Source: Anodontia alba (lineage: Eukaryota; Mollusca; Bivalvia; Lucinida; Lucinidae). Taken from it: a stretch of 64,000 nt of DNA. Numbering within the stretch: the stretch's first letter is position 1; each line of letters starts with the position of its first letter. Shown piece by piece: positions 53,788 through 63,475 of the stretch. The notes under the pieces are model-generated. The model was not told where the DNA came from, did no database searches, and was given only the letters and a program-made list of their open reading frames with translations. The DNA is taken from positions 13,008,242 through 13,072,241 of the forward strand of contig OZ024828.1 of the NCBI GenBank assembly GCA_964016985.1, written 5' to 3'. The position numbers were made by a program, and so were the translations under genes.

Positions 53788-54407
53788 TTATAATTCCAAC
53801 TTAAAAGGCTTACAGTTATTTAATTCAGTTTCATCGGCAGGGGACAATTTGAAAACGGGATTTATATTTTGATAAATATAATGAGCAGGAGTACAGGAAC
53901 TATTTTCACGCAGATTTCTAATATGAGTTGTTGTACCCATATTTTCAACGTAAATATATTCTAGTTGGAAGTATAAGGGACGGATTTTATTTTTGTGGAT
54001 TTTTCGGTGTGTAAACGCAGGTAAATTATTTACAAACATATTAACCCATTTATGCCGAGTGGACTCTTCTACCTCAACTATTTGGACAGGTTTATTTCTT
54101 GCATAGGGGGTGTTTGGTTAGTTTTTACCATTACCGTGTTTTAAAGGAGTTTCTGAACAATGCAAACAGTGTAGACCCTGATCAGACGTCGCGTTCTGCG
54201 GCGTCTGATCTGGGTTCATTGTTTGACAATGTCCCTTTTATGAGACGCTAGGCGTATATGGGTTAAGTTTGTAAGCGATTCGAGGAGTTTACCAATCGAT
54301 AAATCCAAAAAAATCATTCCTATATCATCTTTTGTGAGCCTTGACGAGGCCCTGATAAAATTAAGGGCTGTAAAGAACTGAATCGTAGGTGTACATATAT
54401 CACCCAA
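53788..54407 (-). pseudogene. Disrupted minus-strand coding remnant split by a family C element
   Basis: Two minus-strand open stretches, 54407-54266 (GDICTPTIQFFTALNFIRAS...) and 54041-53788 (MFVNNLPAFTHRKIHKNKIR...), flank a TTAA-bounded family C element. Their protein-like composition suggests they were once one reading frame, now frameshifted at the junction. I do not recognise the protein. It lies antisense in the intron of Ig domain 1, so a transposon-derived or retrocopied fragment is likely. Confidence 0.35.
54042..54265 (-). mobile_element. Family C piggyBac-like MITE interrupting a coding remnant
   Basis: TTAA on both sides, ends CCCATTTATGCC / CGTATATGGG, hairpin with CGCGTTCTGCGGCG apex. 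Inserted in the minus-strand remnant 53788-54407. Confidence 0.7.
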
Positions 54408-54432
54408 GGACCTGTTTTTACATACCGCGGCT

Positions 54433-54710
54433 CATTTCGAAAACACACCTATTCAAATATATAGAAAATTTCTCCTCCAAAAATTTAAAATTTTCAGATA
54501 AAAAACTGTGATATTTTTCATATTTCTGCTCAAAACATAGATTGTGGGTACTCGTTAGAACCGCCTCGGCGAGGCGGTTCTAACGAGTACCCACAATCTA
54601 CGTTTTGAGCAAAAATAAGAAAAATAATGTGTACCCCTGTAAACCCCAGTTTTACTATATAAAAATGGGGTTTGAGGGGGTCAAAATTATATAGGTATGT
54701 TTTCCTGATG
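54433..54710 (+). mobile_element. Family A MITE, 32 bases before exon 13
   Basis: Complete. Its right end plus a C-run form the sequence just upstream of the exon 13 acceptor. Confidence 0.9.
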
Positions 54711-54742
54711 TGATATTCCCCCCCCCTGTATTCTAACTACAG

Positions 54743-54933
54743 GACCCTGGATGGTGAAACGATAAGCCCATTTACTGAAGCACGAGGATTTGGTACCGAG
54801 CCCGGTGGCCTACTCCGAATACAAAGTTTCAATGACCAGCTCGAGGGTACATACAGTTGCATTGCATCTACAGAGAGTGGAACCAGCATTGAACATTTCT
54901 TTGAGTACCATCTTATTGAGGAATGCCCTGCTG
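54743..54933 (+). CDS. Exon 13: second half of Ig-like domain 1
   Basis: The acceptor TTCTAACTACAG completes the split Trp codon. It encodes TLDGETISPFTEARGFGTEP, then LLRIQSFNDQLEGTYSCIAS, containing the Ig 'L.I.......G.Y.C.A' F-strand motif and the second Ig cysteine, and runs to HLIEECPA. The donor is CTG|GTAAGA, phase 1. A family A element ends at 54710, only 32 bases before the exon, in the region where the branch point would lie. Confidence 0.94.
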
Positions 54934-55131
54934 GTAAGAAACCATCGGCTTTACTTTTCGTATTTCACAGGGCCAAGAAATTACAATGGAACCCTCACGA
55001 TCGGTCACCCATCCAGAACAGCCTCATCCTTATTACTACTTAACTTGTATGATTTTTCAAAGCATTGTTTATATTTTAACCTCTCTACAAGGAACACCTC
55101 TCTTCAGCAGCCAGTTTTGCTTCTTCCTAAG

Positions 55132-55413
55132 CATCACGAAAACACGCCTATATAACTTTGACCCCCTTAAACCCCACTTTTATATAGTAAAACTGGGGTT
55201 TACAGGGGTATATATAATTTTTCTTATTTCTGCTCAAAAACATAGATTGTGGGTACTCGTTAGAACCGCTTCACCAAGGCGGTTCTAACGAGTACCCACA
55301 ATGTATATTTTGAGCAGAAATGTGAAAAATATATCAGAATTTTTTATCTAAAAAATGTTCAGTTTTTGGTTGTGAAAATTTCAATATATTTGAATATGCT
55401 TGTTTTTGTAATG
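55132..55413 (-). mobile_element. Family A MITE, complete
   Basis: Apex CTTCACCAAGG; right end TGTAATG. Confidence 0.9.
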
Positions 55414-56177
55414 GAATGGTTGTTGCAGAGAGTTTGGACCTATGTGCCTGGTGGACTCTTCTATTTAACTCTTTGCACTGATCATTTTTGTATTTAGGTG
55501 AGTCAGGTTTATTTTGTTTAATAATGTTTTTTACATAAATTATTATGTATATTGCAAACCTTTGGGACCCTGATCATCCCTTCTTGGGCCTCTAGGCAAT
55601 AATGGGGTCAGGATTATATAACTAAACGATAACTTCGTTTTGACATTTAGCTGTATGCTTGGTGATGTTCTATTAGCTTAGATAGTGCTGTTCACCACTA
55701 CTGAACTGTCTACATTTTTGCCTCACAGCAGTTAAAATCATGTTAAATAGTTTGAAAAAAGTTATAGTAGGAATATCAAAATCTCATTTGGTCAAATAAA
55801 CTTCAGGTGAGATATTTGATTAATTGAATTGTAAGTGTTTTAGAGCTTCCAGTGTGTCCACATATGCTGTTTCTATCTTTATACAGTCTCATCTCAATTC
55901 ACTTAAACTGAATGGGCGTTTATTAGAGAGAGTGTTCTATTTTTGCCTATAATGCAAAACTGATACGTTCCCTTCTGAGAAGTAGTTGCGGTCATGGTAC
56001 CTAATCCAAACTCATAAATCCGTAAACGAATGACGAGTCAGAATGTTCAGACCAACAGGCATGGACCCCAGAATAAAGGGTGTAATCAGGCGTCCGTGGA
56101 TAGTAAGCATTACTTGGTAAGCAAGCTTAGCAGCTTCGCCCAGAAGCTCAGGAATTATAATTTATGACTAAATTTTG
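55414..56177. other. Intron sequence without recognised feature
   Basis: No repeat shared with the rest of the window was noticed. Confidence 0.4.
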
Positions 56178-56340
56178 TACAGGGCTGCGTTCAATAAAGC
56201 ACATCACTTGCAAAAGTTTTTCAAAAACTACTTTGCCTCTTCTAAACGGTTATTGTAAATCTGTCTCATGTGACCTTTCATTATTCTCGAAGACAGAACT
56301 TGGTGTTATATCGAATATACTATATCAATTATCATTTATT
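56178..56340. repeat. Unclassified repeat, copy 2
   Basis: Second copy of the repeat at 50875; contains TACAGGGCTGCGTTCAATAA. Confidence 0.55.
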
Positions 56341-56492
56341 CAATATAGAATCAAATACATAATATCAGTAAACATTCCAATCTGTTTTTGCAACAATGTA
56401 CATTTAATTTGGTACTAAACCTTATAAAAAGATGTGTTTTCATTCTGATAGGGGCAAGCTGTGTCCACACTTGCTGCAGATTGTTTTGTTAT

Positions 56493-56527
<35 letters not shown>

Positions 56528-56613
56528 TTATGAGAGTGAATTACGTTGTTTCTGTCTAGCGGTGAAAATGAAGATCATATAATTGAAGCTTTCAATTGTG
56601 CTTCTACATATCA

Positions 56614-56721
56614 CCCAGTGGGCACAGAACGTTAAAATGACGTCGTATCAACGTCGATGCGACGTGATCACGTCGCATCGACGTTGATACGAGGTCATTT
56701 TGATGTTGTGTGCCTGCTGGG
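56614..56721. mobile_element. Family K fold-back
   Basis: CCCAGTGGGCACAGAACGTT to TGTTGTGTGCCTGCTGGG; a near-perfect inner CAACGTCGATGCGACGTGAT palindrome. Confidence 0.65.
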
Positions 56722-56912
56722 AAATACCTAGATGACTTGATAACATTCATTACGTTTATTTTGAATAAATGATTTATTATATCTATCTAACTTATTTCAG
56801 TGAAAAGGTCTATTTTTTCTGATAACGGAGCATCAATTTTGATTTCGATTTATCGATGTCGAAATGTTCACAGTGATATTCCGCGATCATCTTCCTGTGG
56901 AATATACATATC

Positions 56913-57190
56913 CATTACGAAAACACGCCTATTCAAATATATAGAAAATTTCACCTCCAAAAACCGAAAAATTGCAGGTAAAACCTCCAATGTTTTTCAT
57001 ATTTCTGCTCAAAACATAGATTGTGGGTACTCGTTAGAACCGCCTCGGCGAGGCGGTTCTAACGAGCACCCACAATATATGTTTTTGAGCAGAAATAAGA
57101 AAAATAATGTATACCCCTGTAAACCCCAGTTTTACTATATAAAAGTGGGGTTTAAGGGGGTCGAAATTAAATAGGCATGTTTTCGTGATG
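56913..57190 (+). mobile_element. Family A MITE, complete
   Basis: Apex CCTCGGCGAGG; complete ends. Confidence 0.9.
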
Positions 57191-57340
57191 AAAGCGTATT
57201 TACTTTGCAAGGGCATCTTCTCATAAAAAAACAGACGGAATAAAACTTAAACGGCTAAGCTCTTTACTAAAGGCTATCGGTCTCTTAAACTCCTTTAACT
57301 TTTTTAAGCAATAGATATAAAGAGCGAGGAATATCGACCA

Positions 57341-57573
57341 GGGCCCAGTTGTTCAAAACTAGCAACAGCGCTAGTTAACGTATCGTTAAAACTTTGATCA
57401 TTAAATATGGCATAGACGCTAATATTTTTGCTGAAAAATGTGAGTTGCTTTTGCATTTCACATATTTTTTTCAGCAAAACTACTTGTGAATTAGATATTT
57501 TTCTTACTAGAACAGTTAACATTTTGACCACTAACGAGCTCGTTGAGCTATCGATCTTTAAACAGCTGGGCCC
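57341..57573. mobile_element. Family D MITE, complete
   Basis: GGGCCCAGTTGTTCAAAACT left, AAACAGCTGGGCCC right; 212 bases upstream of exon 14. Confidence 0.72.
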
Positions 57574-57784
57574 ACAGTTTTATGGTGACTTAGTTTATAA
57601 ATCTAGGAAAAAATGCCGGTAAATCATTTTTTTTCAAAGTTACTAAAAACAATAGCTGAACTGTTATAAATGAATAAATCGTTTTGCTTTACAGTCGAAA
57701 TGAATTTGTCATAGAAAAGGCAATTCCGAATGACAACTTGTCAAAGTACACATATAAAGAATTTTTTTATTATTTTGCGATCAG

Positions 57785-57924
57785 GTATAGTGTTTGGTCC
57801 TAAGGATGAAGAGAAGAAGGTTGGAGAAGAAGTGTTATTACCTTGCTATGCTCCAACAGCAGTTAGCGTAGTTTGGAAGAAAGACGATCGTCTCATTGAT
57901 TTTGATCACGAAACCAGATTCGAG
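57785..57924 (+). CDS. Exon 14: first half of Ig-like domain 2 (gene continues)
   Basis: The acceptor TTTTGCGATCAG takes incoming phase 1. It encodes GIVFGPKDEEKKVGEEVLLP, then CYAPTAVSVVWKKDDRLIDF: the Ig 'G..V.L.C' B strand and 'V.W.K' C strand. The exon ends RFE|GTGAGT, phase 0. The E-G strands with the second Ig cysteine must come from a later exon. I see only a doubtful micro-exon at 59177, so the rest may be outside the window. Confidence 0.92.
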
Positions 57925-58110
57925 GTGAGTTTTGCCCGTAATGGATCATAGATGGGTTGAAAACTAACAAATACATGTTGTTTTTATTTTTACCACAACC
58001 CGGTAAGCTCAGGGCGAGGAGGGGCATCCCGTAAAGCTAGCTTCAGCTTCCACACACCCCTACCTCTCCCCAGTAATTTATAACTGACCTTTCCAAGGGA
58101 TTACTTTCAT

Positions 58111-58404
58111 TGTGGATGCGGCGTTCGACTGGAGACCAGGAGGTCGCGGGTTCAACCCACGCCGAGGTCGGCAACATTCTTTCGTGGAGATTGATCATGA
58201 AATATTTTCTACGGTCATTCTCTCCCTTCCGCTGATTCAGGAAGGGCAGTTGTCAGTTTCTGGCGAAAGAATGTGCACAATACTGGTTAACCGCTTAGAG
58301 GACTAAGCCTGCCCAGTAAATGTGTGGTTAGGTAAACTGACCGCGCTCGACATGACCCTATTGGGTTGACTGGGCCGTAAAACCTCAACACAAACAAACA
58401 AACA
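58111..58404 (+). mobile_element. tRNA-derived SINE, 5' end slightly truncated
   Basis: Starts TGGATGCGGCGTTCGACTGG; GCGGGTTCAACCC box B; same body and AACAAACAAAC tail. Lies 186 bases after exon 14. Confidence 0.8.
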
Positions 58405-58688
58405 TTCTGTGAAATGTTCAGTAGTGTTTCACTTAGAAATGCGTTTCTTTTAAAAATTATGTAAATTAAAGCTATATAAAGTTAAGTTTGTGTAACAGAG
58501 TTGCACCTGCTTTGTAAAGGGCTGCTAGCTCTGCTTGCCATCTGTTCTTTTTATAGCTGTTTTTGTCGTTCCTTCCCTTTGATGTTGAGAATTTTATGTG
58601 GATCGGATTGCATAAGTTCCTGAATTCACATTATTTTTTTTTTTTTACTTTGACTGCACCGGTTGCTGGATTTTTTGTCGCTTTTAAC

Positions 58689-59016
58689 CATTACGAAAAC
58701 ACGCCTATTCAAATATATAGAAAATTTCACCCCCAAAAACTGAAAATTTTCAGATGGAAAACTCTGATATTTTTCATACTACTGCTCAAAACATAGATTG
58801 TGGGTACTCGTTAGAACCGCCTCGACGAGGCGAGGCGGTTCTAACGAATACCCATAAAGATTGTGGGTACTCGTCAGAACCGCCTCGACGAGTACCCATA
58901 ATCTATATTTTTGAGCAGAAATAAGAAAATTAATGTATACCCCTGTAAACCCCAGTTTTACTATATAAAAGTGGGGTTTAAGGGGGTCAAAATTATATAG
59001 GCATGTTTTCGTGATG
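58689..59016 (+). mobile_element. Family A MITE with duplicated hairpin
   Basis: Two palindromes in series (58795-58855 and 58858-58915), the second with a shortened apex; ends complete. Confidence 0.88.
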
Positions 59017-59176
59017 GCAATTAATTATAGGATTTTAATCTCAATTTTAATACAGCTCTTGAAGTTTTCTATAACTTGCAGCAGTAGTAGTAGTAGTACA
59101 TGTTTTAGTACACTTCTTCACACAATAGTGCTTGTCTGTATTTTGTTTTATGTAATAACATTTGATCATATTCCAG

Positions 59177-59199
59177 TATACCATTGAAATTTCAAATAT
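59177..59199 (+). CDS. Doubtful micro-exon continuing Ig domain 2
   Basis: ATATTCCAG is followed by 23 bases reading YTIEISN in phase 0, then a possible donor GTATTG. YTIEISN would fit the Ig E-strand 'L.I.NV' after RFE of exon 14. However, 23 bases is very short, the donor is weak and no partner exon with the 'D.G.Y.C' motif was found downstream. A family A element starts 40 bases further on. Chance occurrence is quite possible. Confidence 0.25.
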
Positions 59200-59238
59200 G
59201 TATTGGTATGCGAAATATCTTGTACAGATTTATTATTG

Positions 59239-59499
59239 CATCACGAAAACACGCCCCTATAATTTTGTCCCCCTTAATCCCCACCTTTATATACCAAAAC
59301 TGGGGTTTGCAGGGTTAAACATTATATTTCATATTTTAATATAAGACATAGATTGTGGGTACTCGTTAGAACGACCTCGCAGAGGCGGTTCTTAAGAATA
59401 CCCACAATCTATGTTTTGAGCAGAAGTGTAAAAAAAAATATATCAGATTTTTTTTTATCTAAAAAATTTCCTTTTTTGTTGTAAAATTTTCAGTGTTTT
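59239..59499 (-). mobile_element. Family A MITE, right end lost
   Basis: Left end and hairpin are diverged; the right terminal repeat is missing after TTTTCAGTG. Confidence 0.8.
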
Positions 59500-59539
59500 T
59501 GTTTTTGGGTTAAATTGGGCGCAGTGTCAGGAAACATAC

Positions 59540-59710
59540 CTCTGAACATATGCGCCCACCGAAGATTCAGATCAGCCTGATCTGAATTTTCACTGGGCGC
59601 GGTTTGGATAGCCAAGGATGTAAAGTTTTTTCATACGGACAACGAAGACTCTGATCAGACTACGTGGATGCGCAGGTGGATTTGAATCTTCGTTGGGCAC
59701 ACATGCCTGA
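59540..59710. mobile_element. Family B' hairpin repeat
   Basis: CATATGCGCCCACCGAAG to CTTCGTTGGGCACACATG inverted ends, inner GATCAGCCTGATC. Confidence 0.55.
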
Positions 59711-59731
59711 AGGTACTTCTTGCAGATCAAT

Positions 59732-60021
59732 TACAGTCGACTCTCGTTATCTCGAACTCGCTTATATCGAATTACCGCTTATCTCGAAGTGAAAATCTCA
59801 TCCCTGTTTTAACATGAAACTATAACAACAGGTAACAAAATAATGTTGAAAAGAGAAGAAATTGCCCATAAGGAGCAATTTCTCCTCTTTTCCACAATAT
59901 TTTCAGTATATCTCTATTTTCAGGAGTCTAATTACATATTCATTTGTGAAATGTGGTTGTTTGATTTATCTTTTTTTCCTCAATAATTCCTTGGACTTCG
60001 TGATAATGAGAATCGACTGAT
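59732..60021 (+). mobile_element. Family F Tigger/pogo-like MITE
   Basis: TACAGTCGACTCTCGTTATC left; right end GATAATGAGAATCGACTGAT with a deletion before it. Confidence 0.65.
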
Positions 60022-60169
60022 TACTTATAGCAGTTATGCTTTTATAAACATTTTAATATTTATTTGATGGCTAAATGAGTAGTAAATGCAGCTTCCTTAC
60101 ACATGTAAAATACTTTATTTAATCGTTATTTTTACTTGAGTGATTGCCCCTAATAATAGTGTTACCCTT

Positions 60170-60256
60170 TCAACTCCACAGACCAGAAAAAAGGTTTTGC
60201 ATACAGTGAGCTGATCTACACTGTTTGCCTTTTTTTCTATTTTGTTGCTTCTCTGC

Positions 60257-60288
<32 letters not shown>

Positions 60289-60668
60289 GTTGATTTTTGT
60301 CTGCGCGACATCCCTTATCATTACGAAAACACGCCTATTCAAATATATTAATTATTTTACGACCAAAAACTGAAAATTTTCAGATAAAAAACTCTGATAA
60401 TTTTCATATTTCTTCTCAAAACATAGATTGTGGGCACTCGTTAGAACCGCCTCGATGAGGCGGTTCTAACGTGTACCCACAATCTATGTTTTTGAGCAGA
60501 AATAAGAAAAATAATGTATACCCTTGTAAACCCCAGTTTTACTATATAAAAGTGGGGTTTAAGGGGGTCAAAATTATATAGGCATGTTTTCGTGATGTTG
60601 AGGTAATTGATACATTCAGTTTCATTGACGGAAGAGTCCACTTCCGAAACTCACGGGTGAAAGGGTTA
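60170..60668. repeat. Family C-related repeat split by a family A insertion
   Basis: TTTCAACTCCACAGACCAG left and GAAGAGTCCACTTCCGAAAC..AAAGGGTT right, family A at 60319-60597 and a poly-T run between. Confidence 0.45.
60319..60597 (+). mobile_element. Family A MITE, complete
   Basis: Apex CCTCGATGAGG; lies within a longer repeat related to 29772-29965 and 63350-63470. Confidence 0.9.
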
Positions 60669-60827
60669 AAGTTTTTTTGTTTTTTTGTTTTGTCTAACCG
60701 AAATTCCTGTTTCCGACAGTTTTCCTGTGGTGGTATATATTGCTGTGCGATTATTTTTATTTTTACTATGATATAAAATTGCAACATGATAGATTTCAGG
60801 CTGCGATGCCAGTAACTTGAAATTATC

Positions 60828-61092
60828 CATCACGAAAACATGCCTATATAATTTTGACCCCCTTAAACCCCACTTTTATATAGTAAACATGGGGTTTACA
60901 AGGGTATACATTATTTTTCTTATTTTTGCTCAAAAACATAGATTGTGGGTACTCGTTAGAACCGCCTCGCCGAGTACCCACAATCTATGTTTTGGGCAGA
61001 AATATAAAAAATATCAGAGTATTTTATCCGAAAATTTTCAGTTTTTGGAGGTGAAATTTTCTATATATTTGAATAGGCATGTTTTCGTAATG
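60828..61092 (-). mobile_element. Family A MITE, apex deletion
   Basis: The palindrome runs CCTCGCC directly into GAGTACCC; terminal repeats intact. Confidence 0.88.
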
Positions 61093-61166
61093 TCAGAAAA
61101 AATACGTAATCAATGTATCAAATTTTAACTTCTTTTATATGCTTTCAAATGTTTTCTATTCCTATG

Positions 61167-61395
61167 TTAACCCACTTAAGCCTAGCGTCCCATAAAAGGG
61201 ACAGTGACAAACAGCGTAGACCCAGATAAGATCGCCGCAGAACGCGGCGTCTGATCATGGTCTACACTGTTTGCATTAAATTCAGAAATTTCTACAAAAC
61301 ATGATAATGGTAAAAAACTAACCAGACACCCCTACACAGGAAATGGACCTGTCCAAAAGTTAAGGTAGACGAATCCACTCGACTTTAATGGGTCG
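61167..61395 (+). mobile_element. Family C piggyBac-like MITE
   Basis: TTAACCCACTTAAGCCTAGC left; right end CGACTTTAATGGGT has lost the second TTAA. Hairpin intact. Confidence 0.65.
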
Positions 61396-61409
61396 AAAAA
61401 AGTAAGAGA

Positions 61410-61680
61410 AAAGTCCAGGGAGTGCCACAATCACAAACCGCAGCCCTTCCCAGACCCCAAGAGGAAGAGGAAACCGACAAATCTAAACAAGCACAAACCG
61501 AACAAACGTACGAAAAGCACTAAGATTAGCTCTCTCTTCCCCAAGCGAGGTAATCGCAATACTAAAAGGACTGAAAAACACAAGAACAAAATGACACACG
61601 GAAAGACATACAACAAATCGCCTCGTAGAATAAACCACAAAGCAACAAGGAGTAAGACTAACACCGGGACCAAGTCTGGA
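61410..61680 (-). repeat. Family O repeat, copy 2
   Basis: Reverse-complement match to 1640-1915, including CCTCGTAGAATAAACCAC and CACAAACCGCAGCCCTTCCC. Confidence 0.55.
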
Positions 61681-61726
61681 GCTGCTTCAGAAGTTAAGGG
61701 TGACGTTTAGATCAAGTAAAACTAGT

Positions 61727-62222
61727 TTAACCCTTGAATGGCTGGAGTCCCATAGAAAGGACGTGAGCTAACAGTGTAGAACCGGATCAGACGCCGCAGA
61801 ACGCGGCGTCTGATCTGGGTCTACACTGTTTACATTATAGGAATTTCTGTAAACAATGATAGTACTGAAAGAAACAAACCAGATGTTACACAAATTTGAA
61901 ACGAACATGGTAGAAGAGTTCACTAGGCATCACGAAAACACGCCTATATAATTTTGACCCCCTTAAACCCCACTTTTATATAGTAAAACTGGGGTTTACA
62001 GGGGTATACATTATTTTTCTTATTTCTGCTCAAAAACATAGATTGTGGGTACTCGTTAGAACCGCCTCGGCGAGGCGGTTCTAACGAGTACCCACAATCT
62101 ATGTTTTGAGCAGAAATATGAAAAAATATTAGAAATTTTATCTGTAAAGTTTCAGTTTTTGGTGGTGAAATTTTCAATATATTTGAATAGGCGTGTTTTC
62201 GTAATGGCATAAATGGGTTAAT
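61727..62222 (+). mobile_element. Family C MITE split by a family A insertion
   Basis: Left part 61727-61927, right part 62207-62222 ending AAATGGGTTAA. Perfect AGACGCCGCAGAACGCGGCG hairpin. Confidence 0.65.
61928..62206 (-). mobile_element. Family A MITE nested in a family C element
   Basis: Complete, perfect hairpin. The family C flanks CACTAGG and GCATAAATGGG rejoin with at most one extra base. Confidence 0.92.
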
Positions 62223-62439
62223 AGAAAGGAAGACAATAATCAGGAATTGATACAATTATCTAACACCCTCCGTCCGAGACACCGAGGGAAAGAAGGACGC
62301 ACTTAAACAACGGCACCACAATCAAAACACTACAAGCAGAAAGCCAAAAGGACAGTTAGCCTCCCTTCTCTTCCATGGAGTTACTGTAGATATTTATATG
62401 GTCGTCTGAGTCGCTTCCTCTTTTGCAGCTCTTCTTTAT

Positions 62440-62716
62440 CATTACGAAAACACGCCCACTCAAATATATTGAAAATTTTACAACCAAAAAAGGAAAATGT
62501 TCAGATAAAACATTCTGATGTTTTTCATATTCCTGCTCAAAACATAGATTGTGGGTACTCGTTAGAACCGCCTCGGCGAGGCGGTTCTAACGAGTACCCA
62601 CAATCTATGTTTTTAGCAAAATGAGAAAACGAATGTATACCCCTGTAAACCCCAGTTTTACTATATAAAAGTGGGGTTTTAGGGGATCAAAATCATAGAG
62701 TCGTGTTTTCGTGATG
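62440..62716 (+). mobile_element. Family A MITE, complete
   Basis: Apex CCTCGGCGAGG; complete ends. Confidence 0.9.
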
Positions 62717-63344
62717 TTTACATGTTGGTTATTGTCTTACTATTCTTTCGATTATTATAGCAAACACACGAAATTTTTGCATTATTGTAGAGAGCTTATG
62801 CACCCTAATGTCGTGTGGAATCTCGTAGCAAACTTCGTTTTATCTCGTTCGCCATCTTTAATTTAGTATCACGGTATGAACAAATAAATAATTTATAAGC
62901 TAAAATGAGAAATAACTATTGATGATAAATCTGTTTAAAATTGCTTTTGGATAAATATAAACTTTGCTTAATTTAATCAAAACGCTACAAAGCAAAATGC
63001 AAATCAAATATTACCGAACATATTACTTGACTTCAGTTGACCACGGCGCGTGAGGCCAACTTTGTTTGTAAACAAACTTATACATATCAGAAAAGAAAGT
63101 TGGCCGAGTGTGTTTGCATCAAAGGCAGTGTCTTTATTTCATATTATTGACTGATTTATGGATTTGCCACGGTATTATACACAGATAATTCTGTTTTATA
63201 CACAGGCAATTCTGTTTTATTCGCCAATGATGGTTAAAATAGTTTTGTGACTATATGATATTATGTATAGAAGCTAAATCGTATAAAATGTATCACAGTA
63301 TACGAGTCACTGCCTCATACACATTTATTTAACATTTTCGTACC
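62717..63344. other. No recognised feature
   Basis: AT-rich spacer; TTCTGTTTTA-type short repeats at 63185-63220 only. Confidence 0.4.
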
Positions 63345-63475
63345 TTTCAGTCCTGCAGACCAAGACACTTTTGCAAAGAGTGTAGATCCAGATGAGATGG
63401 CTCATAAAGAACCGTCTCTTCAGGATCTACACTGTTTGCAGTTCTGTTCTTGGTTTACAACTGTCATCCTTTAGG
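63345..63475. repeat. Family C-related hairpin repeat
   Basis: AAGAGTGTAGATCCAGATGA and CAGGATCTACACTGTTTGC form a hairpin; matches the 29772 copy. Confidence 0.5.

Larger units (their letters stand above)
24656..57924 (+). other. Multi-exon gene: signal peptide, 3 CUB, EGF-like, 2 Ig-like (3' end not found)
   Basis: Fourteen exons, listed separately, were stitched from AG/GT boundaries and phase. All 13 junctions keep one open frame, giving 613 codons. Domain order is signal peptide, CUB1, CUB2 with a Pro/Thr-rich linker, CUB3, Cys-rich segment plus EGF-like, Ig1, half of Ig2. Each CUB has four cysteines. Junctions after CUB1, CUB2, CUB3 and Ig1 are phase 1, the pattern of exon-shuffled extracellular modules. 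The product should be secreted or a receptor ectodomain. No transmembrane or cytoplasmic exon was found before the window ends, so that is open. CUB and Ig domains are protein-binding folds; the ligand is unknown. Introns run from about 0.7 to 5 kb and hold 27 family A copies. I do not recognise this architecture as a named gene. Confidence 0.85.

Noticed and set aside
56801..56912. Possible exon after TTATTTCAG reading VKRSIFSDNGASILISIYRC
   Set aside because: No acceptable donor in frame, no Ig or other domain pattern, and exon 13 joins exon 14 directly in phase.
4681..62255. Many similar short open frames (for example KTCLYNFDPLKPHFYIVKLG and SAQNIDCGYSLEPPRRGGSN) on both strands
   Set aside because: They are translations of family A in different frames and orientations. 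The same DNA is open in several frames, and none has splice or start context.
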